A DNA stretch of 64,000 nucleotides from Streptomyces sporangiiformans. Its GTDB lineage: Bacteria > Actinomycetota > Actinomycetes > Streptomycetales > Streptomycetaceae. Where the stretch lies: contig NZ_VCHX02000070.1 of the NCBI RefSeq assembly GCF_005768555.2, positions 1 through 64,000 of the forward strand, in the 5' to 3' direction. The position numbers and the translations under genes were made by a program. Shown here piece after piece: positions 32,292 to 40,455 of this stretch. The notes under the pieces were generated by a model, which was not told where the DNA came from, ran no database searches, and saw only the letters and a program-made list of their open reading frames with translations. How positions within the stretch are numbered: position 1 is the first letter of the stretch; every line of letters starts with the position of its first letter.

Positions 32292-33383
32292 CTACCGCTC
32301 CTCCAGCAGTTGGTGTTCCACGAGGTACAGATGAACGTCTTCCACAGCGGGTGCGCCGGGCCACAGGGAGTCCAGCGCCTCCATGAACCGGGCCCAGCCG
32401 TCGTAGGCCTCGCAGGTCCGCAGGAGTGACACCGCCTCCAGGTGCTGGTTCGGCTGCCGGCTCGTCATGACCCCGATCCCGGGCAGGTTGTCGAGCAGCT
32501 GCTGCCAGGAGGTGGGACTGGTGAGCCCCGGCACCTTGAGCAGCAACCCGGCGAGGGTGCCGAGCTGGCGGGGGGAGAGTCGACGGCGAGCCCGCTCTTC
32601 CGCTCCCGGTGACGACGCGGACCGCCGGCTGGTGTCCGACACGGAGATCAACTCGAAGGCGAACGCCGCCGCATGACGGGCCGCCACCGGCTGCCAGAGG
32701 GCGTCGTGCGCCGCGTCCTTGTCGCCGAGCAGATCGGAGATGCCCCGTACGACCAGGGCCTGCACGTGAGGGTTGATCCGGGCGGCGGTGAGCAGACCCA
32801 GCCCTTCCATCTCGACGGCCAGCGTGTCACTCGCCATGTCGCTCAGCAGGCGGCCGGAAGCCGACCGGGCATGGGCGACCACCTTGGCCCCGGCCGCGAC
32901 CGCGCCTATGTGCGCGGTGGGAGTCACCTCGGGAGGAGGCACGATACGGCGCTGCCACCGCTTGTCCGCCGCGATCAGACGGGCCTTCTGCACCAGGGCG
33001 AAGGACGACGGCCATGACTTGATCCGTGGCAGGAAGCCGTTCTCCTCGTCACGGCCGGTCTCATAGCCGTAGACCGTGTCGGCCACCACCACGTCACCGA
33101 GTGCCGCGTCCTTGCGGCCTCCCGCCACCCCCACAAGGAGCACAACGGCCGGACGCAGCAGGGCGATCGCCCGCTCGCACAGAGCCGCCGCCATCTCGTT
33201 TCCGGGTCCGGCCAACTGCACGCCGACCGTCACGCGGCCGTGTTCCCCCGAGAAACTGCCGATCTCATAGGTCGCACCATCAAGGGTTCGTCTGACCCGG
33301 CCCGGATCGAGGTGATGAGCGGCGGCCGTGTACTCGGTCTCGATGGCAGTGAGAATGAAGACGTCGATCTTCTCCGCATCCAC
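32292..33383 (-). CDS. Nucleoside phosphorylase-fold protein fused to an effector-associated-like domain
   Basis: A 363-residue two-domain protein. Residues about 4-250 are a PNP/UDP phosphorylase (MTA/SAH nucleosidase-like) domain: FILTAIETEYTA near the start, VVLLVGVAGGRK (about 90-101), DVVVADTVYGYETG, and VEMEGLGLLTAA and VRGISDLLGDKD near the end, which hold the base- and ribose-binding residues. Residues about 275-363 (SPRQLGTLAGLLLKVPGL, then LPGIGV, then LRTCEAYDGWARFMEAL) resemble the effector-associated domain 2 type that recruits effectors in bacterial conflict systems. Relatives of this nucleosidase fold cleave ATP or other nucleotides during phage infection. GTG at 33383 follows a G-run. 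It is 109 bp behind cvnD on the same strand. Confidence 0.72.
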   Translation of the reverse strand: MDAEKIDVFILTAIETEYTAAAHHLDPGRVRRTLDGATYEIGSFSGEHGRVTVGVQLAGPGNEMAAALCERAIALLRPAVVLLVGVAGGRKDAALGDVVVADTVYGYETGRDEENGFLPRIKSWPSSFALVQKARLIAADKRWQRRIVPPPEVTPTAHIGAVAAGAKVVAHARSASGRLLSDMASDTLAVEMEGLGLLTAARINPHVQALVVRGISDLLGDKDAAHDALWQPVAARHAAAFAFELISVSDTSRRSASSPGAEERARRRLSPRQLGTLAGLLLKVPGLTSPTSWQQLLDNLPGIGVMTSRQPNQHLEAVSLLRTCEAYDGWARFMEALDSLWPGAPAVEDVHLYLVEHQLLEER

Positions 33384-33492
33384 AGACCGTCCCCCCCTCC
33401 ACGATCCGGACCTCCATGGTGAGGGATGCGCGCGGCCAGGGGAACCATGCGGACGGACGGTGCGCGCCCGCGAGCCGCCCCCCCTCACATGG

Positions 33493-34089
33493 TCAGCCCT
33501 GTTGGGGTACGTGGGTGGAAGAGGCGATCAACTGGTCGATCAGGGCGATCAGTACGTCCCGGCACGACTCGCGTTCTCGTGCGTCACAGAGCAGCACATG
33601 GGTCCCCTCCGGCAGCGCCAGCGCCTCGCGGATCTCCTCGGGCTCGTACGGATGCATCCCGTGGAAGCCGTTGACGCCGACGACGAACGGGATGTCACGC
33701 CGCTCGAAGAAGTCGATGGCGGCGAAGCTGGACTCCGGTCTGCGGACATCGAGGAGGACCACGGCTCCCAGGGCGCCGAGGGCCAGGTCGTTCCACATGA
33801 ACCAGAAGCGCTGCTGGCCCGGGGTGCCGAAGAGATACAGGATGAGCTTCGGGCTGATGGTGATCCGGCCGAAGTCCAGCGCCACGGTGGTGGCGTGCTT
33901 CTTCTCGATGCCGTCGAGGTCATCGATCTTCAGCCCGGCCGAGGTCAGTGGTTCCTCGGTGCGCAGCGGGACGATCTCACTGACCGACCCGACCATGGTG
34001 GTCTTGCCCACGCCGAATCCTCCGGCGATCAGGATCTTGACCGTGTCGGGTGCTGGCGTCCCTCGGGTGTTGGGGTCAGAGCCGGCCAA
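33493..34089 (-). CDS. cvnD: Conservon small GTPase CvnD
   Basis: A 198-residue Ras-like GTPase, the last gene of the conservon. The P-loop is GGFGVGKT at 23-30, the switch II-like motif is LFGTPGQQRF, and the usual NKxD is degenerate (VVGVNGF), as is common in CvnD proteins. It would be controlled by the roadblock and DUF742 proteins encoded just upstream and act at the membrane with the CvnA kinase-like protein. The only possible start is TTG at 34089, seven bases after GAGGG and overlapping the cvnC stop; a stop lies directly upstream in frame. No cytochrome P450 gene (cvnE) follows. Confidence 0.9.
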   Translation of the reverse strand: MAGSDPNTRGTPAPDTVKILIAGGFGVGKTTMVGSVSEIVPLRTEEPLTSAGLKIDDLDGIEKKHATTVALDFGRITISPKLILYLFGTPGQQRFWFMWNDLALGALGAVVLLDVRRPESSFAAIDFFERRDIPFVVGVNGFHGMHPYEPEEIREALALPEGTHVLLCDARERESCRDVLIALIDQLIASSTHVPQQG

Positions 34090-34432
34090 GGCCGTCCCTC
34101 ACTTTCTGCAGCAGGTCCAGGTCCGGGGTGTTCGAGACGGGGTGGGGCGGGTGGATGGTGATCCGTTCCGCCTGCAGCAGGTCGCAGAGCATGATGGCGA
34201 CCACGCTCACCGGGAGGTCGAGATGAGCGGCGACCTCCGCGACGGCGATCGGTCGCGCGCACAGCCGCAGGATCCGGGTGTGCTCGGGCTGCGGCCGGGC
34301 GCCCCAGGTGGGCGGTGGGTCCACCGCGGTCACCGTCGTGATGAGGGTGAAGTCCGTGCGGTCCGGCCGGGTCCGGCCGCCGGTGAGGGCAAACGGCCGT
34401 ACGAGACGGCCGGCCGCGTCGCCTCCGCTCAC
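34076..34432 (-). CDS. cvnC: Conservon DUF742 protein CvnC
   Basis: A 118-residue DUF742 protein. The family signature AGRLVRPFALTGGRTRP is near the start, and a winged-helix-like segment (RILRLCARPIAVAEVAAHLDLPVSVVAIMLCDLL) covers the middle, ending with HPPHPVSNTPDLDLLQKVRDGL. CvnC links the roadblock protein and the GTPase. GTG at 34432 lies one base after the cvnB stop, so translation is coupled; an in-frame GTG at 34465, inside cvnB, is the alternative start and would add 11 residues. Confidence 0.88.
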   Translation of the reverse strand: MSGGDAAGRLVRPFALTGGRTRPDRTDFTLITTVTAVDPPPTWGARPQPEHTRILRLCARPIAVAEVAAHLDLPVSVVAIMLCDLLQAERITIHPPHPVSNTPDLDLLQKVRDGLGRL

Positions 34433-34433
34433 C

Positions 34434-34859
34434 TCATTCGCCGTTGCCGGCTGGGACTGTGCCACGTGGCGCCGCGCTGAGGTGCTCGCCGATCTTCTTC
34501 ACCAGCATGTTCATCTGGTACGCCACCACGCCGACGTCCGCGCCCTGGTTGGTGAGCACCACGAGGTGGGCGCCGGGTCCGGCCGAGGTGAGGATCAGAT
34601 AGCTGTTGGCCATCTCGATGAGCGCCTGGCGTACGGGGCCGCCGCGGAAGTCCATGCTGACGCCCTTGCTGAGACTCATCAGGCCGGACGCGGTCGCCGC
34701 CAGCCGCTCGGCGTCGTCACGCAGGAAGCCCAGCGACTTGCTGACGACCAGCCCGTCCTCGGAGAGCACGACGGCGTGGTTCACCTCGGCGACCCTGTCC
34801 ACCAGGCCGGTGAGCAGCTGGTCGAGCTGGCTGTGTGTGGCGGGGATGGGGCGTGTCAT
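34434..34859 (-). CDS. cvnB: Conservon roadblock/LC7 protein CvnB
   Basis: A roadblock/LC7-domain protein of 141 residues (146 from the upstream ATG). The fold is clear: LDQLLTGLVDRVAEVNHAVVLSEDG, then LRDDAERLAATASGLMSLSKG, then VVLTNQGADVGVVAYQMNMLV. Such proteins act as GTPase-activating or exchange partners of the small GTPase CvnD. ATG at 34859 has AAGGA seven bases upstream; ATG at 34874 overlaps the cvnA stop by one base and may also be used. It is the second gene of the operon. Confidence 0.9.
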   Translation of the reverse strand: MTRPIPATHSQLDQLLTGLVDRVAEVNHAVVLSEDGLVVSKSLGFLRDDAERLAATASGLMSLSKGVSMDFRGGPVRQALIEMANSYLILTSAGPGAHLVVLTNQGADVGVVAYQMNMLVKKIGEHLSAAPRGTVPAGNGE

Positions 34860-34873
34860 TTCTCTGTCCTTCA

Positions 34874-37420
34874 TCAGCTGTCTGCGGGCGGAGTCGAGGA
34901 TGGGGGTCCCCCCTGGTCGAGCGAAGCCGAGAGCTTGGGGGATGACATGTCTGCGGCGGGAACCTGCGCGTCCAGGTCCTCCGGTGCGGTTCCCTCCCCT
35001 TCGTCGTCCTGCGTTCGGGCGTCGTCGTCGCGGGCCTGGAGCGTCCCGCGCTGGAAACCCGAGAGCGAGGAGGCGGCCCGTTCCGCGGTGAAGTCCTCGT
35101 AGGCGTCGTCGGCCTGGGCGGGCCCGGAGTCCTCCCGCAGCTCGGCGGCCAGGCTGGTCTGCGGTACGCGGCGCGGCAGCGGAGCGATTCCGTCGCGCCG
35201 GGCGGCGCCGGGCTCGGTGCCGGTGCCGGTGGCGGTTCCGTTGGCGGTGGCGGAATGTGACGCGGAGTCGGCCGCGGGGGCTTCGGCCGCCCGCGCCCGG
35301 ACGGGCGAAGGCTGCGCCTCCGGTGTGCGTTCGTGGATCTGTCTGCCCGGGACGGAGGTGCCGGTGGAGCCGTTCACGGCCACGAGCGGCTCCGGCGCCG
35401 GGGAGTCCGCCGAAGAGCCCGCCGGGAAGGCCGGGCCGGTGACGGCGGTCTCCGTGTCCGGGCGTCCCTCCGTGGCAGGCTGGTCAAGGTCCTCGCGCAC
35501 CACGATGTCGTGCGGGACCAGCACGATCGCGGTGGTCCCGCCGTACGGCGAGGAACGCAGGGTGACGGCGATGCCGTGCCGTGTGGCCAGCCGGGCCACC
35601 ACGAACATGCCGAGCCGGAGGTCGTCGGCCAGCGCCACCACGTCGAACTGCGGCTCCACCGCCAGCTGGGCGTTGAACGACTCGTAGTCCTCCTCGGACA
35701 TGCCGAGGCCGCGGTCCTCGATCTCGATGACCAGGCCCTTGGCCACCAGCCCGGCCCGCACACTGACCGGGCTGGGCGCGGGGGAGTAGGCGGTCGCGTT
35801 GTCGATGAGTTCGGCCAGCAGATGGATGACGTCCGCCACCGCGGGTGGCGCGAGGCACACCTCCTCGTCGGTGTGCACCTCCACCCGCTGGTACTGGGCG
35901 ACTTCACCGATGGCGCTGCGCAGGATGTCGATCAGCGCGACCGGTTCGGTCCAGCTGCGCCGGGGCTGCTCGCCACTGATGATGACGAGGTTCTCCTCGT
36001 AGCGGCGGAGCTGGCTCGCGGTGGAGTCGAGCTCGTACAGGCTCTTGAGGATGTTCGGGTCCTGGTGCTCGCGTTCCAGCGCGTCGAGCTTGCTGAGCTG
36101 CAGATTGACCAGGTTCTGGCTCTGCCGGGCGATGCCCAGGATCACCTTCTGGAAGCCGCGTCTGGTGTCGGCGAGCTCCACCGCGGTGTGGACCGCGGTG
36201 CGCTGCGCGGTGTTGAACGCCTGGGCCACCTGGCCGAGTTCGTCCCGGCCGTAGTCCAGCTCGGGTGTGGCGGAGGCCATGTCGACCTTCTCGCCCCGGT
36301 CGAGCCGTGCCACCACGTCGGGCAGCCGCTCCTGAGCCAGGCCGAGTGTGGCCACCCTCAGCCCGCGCAGCCGCCGGGAGAGGGAGCGGGTGATGCGCCA
36401 GGACAGGACGACACACAGCAGCAGCGCGACGAGTCCGCTCGCGCTCAGGGAGGCTGCCTTGACCAGCAGGTCGTCGGCCTTTTCACCGCTGCGGTCGAGC
36501 AGGTCGCGGGTCTGCTGCCGGATCAGACTCGAGTACTGGGCCGAGAGGCTGTCCAGCGCGCCGTTCCACCGTTGCCGCGCGTCCGGCAGGTCGACCTTCC
36601 GGGCGGCACCGCTGCCCGTCGTACGGGCCGCCAGCACCTGGTCCTCGATGCTCTCCAGGGTCTTCCAGTCCGGACCCTGGAGGATGCGCTCGGTCCGGGC
36701 CTTCGCCGTGCCGCTCAGGGAGGGCACGACCTGGTCCTCGATGAGCCAGCGCCGGGCGTTCACCAGCTCGACGAAACGGGCCCGTGCAGGCTCCTTCAGC
36801 TGCCCCGACGGCCAGGCCAGGGTGAGCAGCGCGTCCTCCTGGGAGACCAGTTCCGCCGCGTGTTCCAGTCCGACGAGCGGACCGGCCTGCGAGGTGAGGT
36901 CCGCGTCGTCGATCTGGGAGAGTTCCTGGAAGGCGTGGATCTGGTCGTCGATGATCGACGTGTACTGGCCCAGTGCCTGCTCGCCGGTGATATTCGTGGG
37001 CTTGTCGACCTGGCTCCGGTAGTACTCAAGGCTCCCCACCCCGGCCATGACCGAGTACAGCCGGTCGCCGATCCGGTCGGGAGCCTCCTTGATCGCCTCC
37101 GACCGGCCGACGATTCTCGCGACCTCCGCGTCCGTCTCTTTCCGCTGCTTGTCCAGGGCGGTTCTGGAGCCTCGGGGCGAGGCCAGCCACATGGCCGACA
37201 GGCTGCGCTCCCTCTGCAGCGCGAGCGTCGCGTCGGTGCCCATGGCCCCGGTCGACTTGCTCAGTTCGGTCTGGGCCCGCAGCCGCAGTCCCTCCGAGAA
37301 GATCTGCGCGGTCGTCAAACCCCACATGGCGGCGAGGGTGACGCTCGGGACCAGCGCCAGAAGGATCAGGGAGAGACGTATGGAGCCGAGACGGCGTCGG
37401 GGACCTGTCCGTGGAGACAT
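34874..37420 (-). CDS. cvnA: Conservon sensor histidine kinase-like protein CvnA
   Basis: An 848-residue membrane sensor. A first membrane helix (about 14-36) is followed by an extracytoplasmic nitrate/nitrite-sensing (NIT) type domain (about 50-310, with LQRERSLSAMWLASPRG), a second helix (about 322-340), HAMP and coiled-coil, and an HATPase domain with N-box LAELIDNATAYSPAP and G-box EIEDRGLGMSEED. The phosphoacceptor His motif is weak, as usual in CvnA. The C-terminal 200 residues are Pro/Ala/Glu-rich and disordered; the last 15 or so are encoded by a dispersed repeat (34901-34942). It is the first gene of the cvnABCD operon and signals through the GTPase CvnD. Confidence 0.9.
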   Translation of the reverse strand: MSPRTGPRRRLGSIRLSLILLALVPSVTLAAMWGLTTAQIFSEGLRLRAQTELSKSTGAMGTDATLALQRERSLSAMWLASPRGSRTALDKQRKETDAEVARIVGRSEAIKEAPDRIGDRLYSVMAGVGSLEYYRSQVDKPTNITGEQALGQYTSIIDDQIHAFQELSQIDDADLTSQAGPLVGLEHAAELVSQEDALLTLAWPSGQLKEPARARFVELVNARRWLIEDQVVPSLSGTAKARTERILQGPDWKTLESIEDQVLAARTTGSGAARKVDLPDARQRWNGALDSLSAQYSSLIRQQTRDLLDRSGEKADDLLVKAASLSASGLVALLLCVVLSWRITRSLSRRLRGLRVATLGLAQERLPDVVARLDRGEKVDMASATPELDYGRDELGQVAQAFNTAQRTAVHTAVELADTRRGFQKVILGIARQSQNLVNLQLSKLDALEREHQDPNILKSLYELDSTASQLRRYEENLVIISGEQPRRSWTEPVALIDILRSAIGEVAQYQRVEVHTDEEVCLAPPAVADVIHLLAELIDNATAYSPAPSPVSVRAGLVAKGLVIEIEDRGLGMSEEDYESFNAQLAVEPQFDVVALADDLRLGMFVVARLATRHGIAVTLRSSPYGGTTAIVLVPHDIVVREDLDQPATEGRPDTETAVTGPAFPAGSSADSPAPEPLVAVNGSTGTSVPGRQIHERTPEAQPSPVRARAAEAPAADSASHSATANGTATGTGTEPGAARRDGIAPLPRRVPQTSLAAELREDSGPAQADDAYEDFTAERAASSLSGFQRGTLQARDDDARTQDDEGEGTAPEDLDAQVPAADMSSPKLSASLDQGGPPSSTPPADS
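34901..34942. repeat. Dispersed 42-bp repeat, copy 2 (at the end of cvnA)
   Basis: Matches 18921-18962 at 40 of 42 positions. Here it lies within the last codons of cvnA, in a different reading frame from the one used in the PTH2-like gene, and encodes SSPKLSASLDQGGPPSS. Confidence 0.8.
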
Positions 37421-37813
37421 CGTCGTCCTAGAGCAATGAAATGAGCGGTGAGCGGATGGGACAGCGGGGAAAGGGGAAGGGGTTGACGGGGACGGGCGCG
37501 GTGGGGGGCCACGCGTCCAGTACGGCAGAAGGGGGTGCGCAGGATGCTATCCGTACAAGTGCCCGTACGCACCGTGAGAGACCGAAAACCTTGGTGATGG
37601 TCCAGTAAGACAGCGCCCCGATCAGCGGCTCCGTCGGCCGTGCGGCACACTGTCGCAGTCGTATCCTCGCGGTTTGGCCCGTTTTCGCCGTGCCGAGTGC
37701 GTACTTGGGCCCCACCACGAACACTTCGCGGTTTCTCCACCGTCTTCTCCACTGTCCGCACGGTCCGCACTGCCCGCGAGGTCGACCGCCCGGGCCGGCA
37801 CCTGCCCGCGAAC
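37421..37813. other. 393-bp region upstream of cvnA
   Basis: It must contain the cvnA promoter and lies downstream of the leftward dehydrogenase gene. It has short C/T-rich direct repeats (TCCACCGTCTTCTCCAC, then GTCCGCACGGTCCGCAC near 37736-37772). Open frames here have no protein character and no ribosome binding site. I see no strong hairpin or dyad. Confidence 0.4.
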
Positions 37814-38710
37814 TCAACTGCCCGAGGTGCGTGCTTCGTCGAAGCTGGCGTAGTACGCGGCGGCCATGTCCTCGTCGCCGTGCCCCTGCGCGGCGGCGCG
37901 AGTGAGACGCTCGGCGCCGGCGGCGGCCACGTCGAGGCGGATGCCGTGCTGCTCGCCGGCCCGCACGATCAGGTGGGCGTCCTTGGCGGCGGTGGTCACC
38001 GCGAAGTCGGCCGGTGAGAGGCGGTCCTCCAGGACGAGGGCGGACTTGGCGCGCAAGTAGCCCATGTCGAGCGGGCCGCCGGCGATGGCGTCGAAGAAGC
38101 TCTGCGGGTCCACGCCGAGGGCCTGGGCCAGGGCCAGGGTCTCCCCGGCCGCGGTGGTGGCCGCGAGGACCCAGCTGTTGGCCACGAGCTTGAGACGGGT
38201 GGCGCTGCCCGCCGCACCGTCCTCGCCGGTCCACACGGTGCGGGCGCCGACAGCCTCGAAGACGGGCGTCACGGCCTGACGGCCCTGGCTCGGGCCCGCC
38301 GCCAGGACGAGCAACTGACCGGCCTCCGCGGGCTGGCGGGTGCCGAGAACCGGCGCGTCATAGAACACCAGACGATGCCCGGCGGCGAAGTCGGCCAGTT
38401 CGCCGACGGCCTCGATGCCGGCGGTGGTCGACTGCACCCAGGCGGTGCCGGGGCGCAGGGCGGGAGCGGCCTGCCGCATGACCTCCAGGGCGGCGGGACC
38501 GTCGTACAGCATGGTGAGGACGACTTCGGCGTCCTGGACGGCTTCGGCCGGGGTGTCGGCGATGTGCGCGCCGTCGGCGGCCAGCGGCTCGGCCTTGGCC
38601 CGGGTGCGGTTCCAGGCTCTGACGGTGTGTCCGGCCCGGACGAGGTTGCGGGCCATCGCGACCCCCATGATCCCGGTGCCCAGGACGCTCACGGTGAGCT
38701 TGTCGGTCAT
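37814..38710 (-). CDS. NAD(P)-dependent beta-hydroxyacid dehydrogenase
   Basis: A 298-residue enzyme of the 3-hydroxyisobutyrate dehydrogenase/6-phosphogluconate dehydrogenase-like family. The dinucleotide motif is VLGTGIMGVAMARNL (residues 9-23), the substrate-binding loop is QSTTAGIE near 93, and the catalytic lysine is in ATRLKLVANSW near 171. The GTGIMG motif followed by NRT at the end of the second strand suggests NADP(H). The substrate could be 3-hydroxyisobutyrate, tartronate semialdehyde or another short acid, or an imine; imine reductases share this fold. ATG at 38710. It is divergent from a hypothetical gene at 38825. Confidence 0.85.
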   Translation of the reverse strand: MTDKLTVSVLGTGIMGVAMARNLVRAGHTVRAWNRTRAKAEPLAADGAHIADTPAEAVQDAEVVLTMLYDGPAALEVMRQAAPALRPGTAWVQSTTAGIEAVGELADFAAGHRLVFYDAPVLGTRQPAEAGQLLVLAAGPSQGRQAVTPVFEAVGARTVWTGEDGAAGSATRLKLVANSWVLAATTAAGETLALAQALGVDPQSFFDAIAGGPLDMGYLRAKSALVLEDRLSPADFAVTTAAKDAHLIVRAGEQHGIRLDVAAAGAERLTRAAAQGHGDEDMAAAYYASFDEARTSGS

Positions 38711-38824
38711 GCGGTGAACCTTCTGTCCCTTTGCTGAGTGGGCTGATTGCTGCGTGCCTGCCCACGATCCATCTCGTCACGCGACTGGTTCCCCGCTTTA
38801 GGGTCATCGCTCATGGGGGCAGAC

Positions 38825-39424
38825 ATGGACGGTGCGATCGAGGTCCGCTCGGCCGCGGGATGCTGGGAAGTCGAGGTCGACCTGCCGGCCTTCCGGCTGG
38901 GGCGGGACCGCGACGTGTGGGACTGTCTGTTCGGCTTCGGCGGGACGGGGGATGTGGAGCGTCCGCTCTTCGCCGACCGCGGACTTCCGGACGACGTCTC
39001 CGATCCGGTACGGGAGACCGGCGTCGGCGACCACCAGCACAGCCATACGTACGCCACCTGGGCAGACGTCGCCGCGGTCGACTGGGACGCGCCACTGGCC
39101 GACCGGCCCGCCTGGTCCTGGGCCGGCCGGTGGCGGCCGGGGGAGGACGGCGAACTCGTCCTGCATGACGTCGTGGTGGCAACGCCCGACCTGGGCGACG
39201 CGGCGGCCGACACCTTCGGCGGGGATCTTCTCCTCGCACCGTCGCAATGGCCGCCGGGCGGCGAGGTGCGCCTGGACGGCGAGGTGTACCGGCCCGTGGT
39301 CCTCACGGCGCGGATGCAGGCCCCTCCGGATGACGAGCGGTGGGCCCCGGTCTGGAAAACGATGGGGGACCTCGCCGCCGAGCACGGGGACGAGAACGTA
39401 CGCCTGGTCGTCTGGTTCGGCTGA
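38825..39424 (+). CDS. Hypothetical actinobacterial protein
   Basis: A 199-residue acidic protein rich in Trp, Asp and Gly, with no signal peptide or membrane segment. Segments WDCLFGFGG, HSHTYATWADVAAVDWD and VWKTMGDLAAEHGDENVRLVVWFG suggest a folded, possibly immunity-like or scaffold protein; I do not recognise a family. ATG at 38825 has GGGGGC five bases upstream; ATG at 38813 is a second option. It is 57 bp before the PhzF gene and probably co-transcribed. Confidence 0.6.
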   Translation: MDGAIEVRSAAGCWEVEVDLPAFRLGRDRDVWDCLFGFGGTGDVERPLFADRGLPDDVSDPVRETGVGDHQHSHTYATWADVAAVDWDAPLADRPAWSWAGRWRPGEDGELVLHDVVVATPDLGDAAADTFGGDLLLAPSQWPPGGEVRLDGEVYRPVVLTARMQAPPDDERWAPVWKTMGDLAAEHGDENVRLVVWFG

Positions 39425-39481
39425 GACCGTGGCCGACGATAAGTGAGTGACGAGGGGGCCGCCCCGTGGGAGCGTGGGGCC

Positions 39482-40366
39482 ATGACCTTCGAAACCACGG
39501 ACGTCCTGCGCTACTCCGCCTTCACCCCGGGTGACCTCGCCGAGTCGGGCGCGGTCGGTGGCAACCCCGCCGGCATCGTCCTGGACGCCGCCGTCCTCGA
39601 CGCCACCCGCATGCTGGCCATCGCCGCCGAAGTGGGCTACTCGGAGACGGCGTTCATCACGGACCGGGACGACGCGAACGGCCGCTTCCGGGTGCGCTAC
39701 TTCAGCCCACTCGTCGAGGTTCCGTTCTGCGGGCACGCCACCGTCGCGACCGCCGTGGCGCTCGCCGAACGGATCGGTCCCGGGACGTTCGTCTTCGACA
39801 CCCCGGTCGGGGAGATTCCGGTGTCGACGGCCACCGGCGCCGACGGGGCGGCGCGCGCCACGCTCACCAGCGTCCCCGCGAGCTCGCGCCCGGCCACACC
39901 GGAGGAGACCGACGCGGCGCTCGCCGCGCTGCGCTGGGCGCCGGGCGACCTGGACCCGCGGCTGCCGGCGCACGTGGCCTTCGGCGGGGCGGAACACCTC
40001 GTGCTGTCCGCAGCCTCCCGCGCCCGGCTCGCCGACCTCGCCTACGACTTCGACGGCCTCGCCGACGTGATGCGGAAACACGGCTGGACCACGCTCCACC
40101 TGGTGTGGCGCGAGGCGGACGACCTGTTCCACGTCCGTGATCCCTTCCCGGTCGGCGGTGTGGTGGAGGACCCGGCGACCGGAGCGGCCGCCGCAGCGTT
40201 CGGCGGCTATCTGCGGACCCTCGGACTGGTGCGGGAGCCGATGACCCTCACGCTCCGGCAGGGCGAGGACATGGGTAGCCCCAGCGAACTGCGGGTGGAC
40301 GTCGACCCGACGGATCCGCGGGTACGGGTCACCGGACGGGCGCGGTCCATCGGGGACCCGCGCTGA
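39482..40366 (+). CDS. PhzF-family isomerase/epimerase-like protein
   Basis: A 294-residue protein of the PhzF/diaminopimelate-epimerase fold. The catalytic Glu55 lies in GYSETAFI; other family points are GGNPAGIVLD (26-35), FSPLVEVPFCGHATVATA (about 76-93) and VVEDPATGAAAAAFGGYL near 235. PhzF enzymes shift double bonds in phenazine precursors, but most stand-alone copies, like this one, lie outside phenazine clusters and have unknown substrates. ATG at 39482 is preceded by a GGAGCG stretch. It is convergent with the GH95 gene, with a small hairpin between. Confidence 0.85.
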   Translation: MTFETTDVLRYSAFTPGDLAESGAVGGNPAGIVLDAAVLDATRMLAIAAEVGYSETAFITDRDDANGRFRVRYFSPLVEVPFCGHATVATAVALAERIGPGTFVFDTPVGEIPVSTATGADGAARATLTSVPASSRPATPEETDAALAALRWAPGDLDPRLPAHVAFGGAEHLVLSAASRARLADLAYDFDGLADVMRKHGWTTLHLVWREADDLFHVRDPFPVGGVVEDPATGAAAAAFGGYLRTLGLVREPMTLTLRQGEDMGSPSELRVDVDPTDPRVRVTGRARSIGDPR

Positions 40367-40384
40367 CCGACCAGGAGCTGCCGT

Positions 40385-40407
40385 AGCCGGCGGGGCGGCT
40401 GCCGGCT
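40385..40407. terminator. Short hairpin between PhzF and GH95 genes
   Basis: AGCCGGC at 40385-40391 pairs with GCCGGCT at 40401-40407 around a nine-base loop, in the 89-bp gap between two convergent genes. Confidence 0.45.
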
Positions 40408-40455
40408 GAGCCCTGGGGCACGACGCGGGCCCCCGATGACGTACCGCGACCGTCC

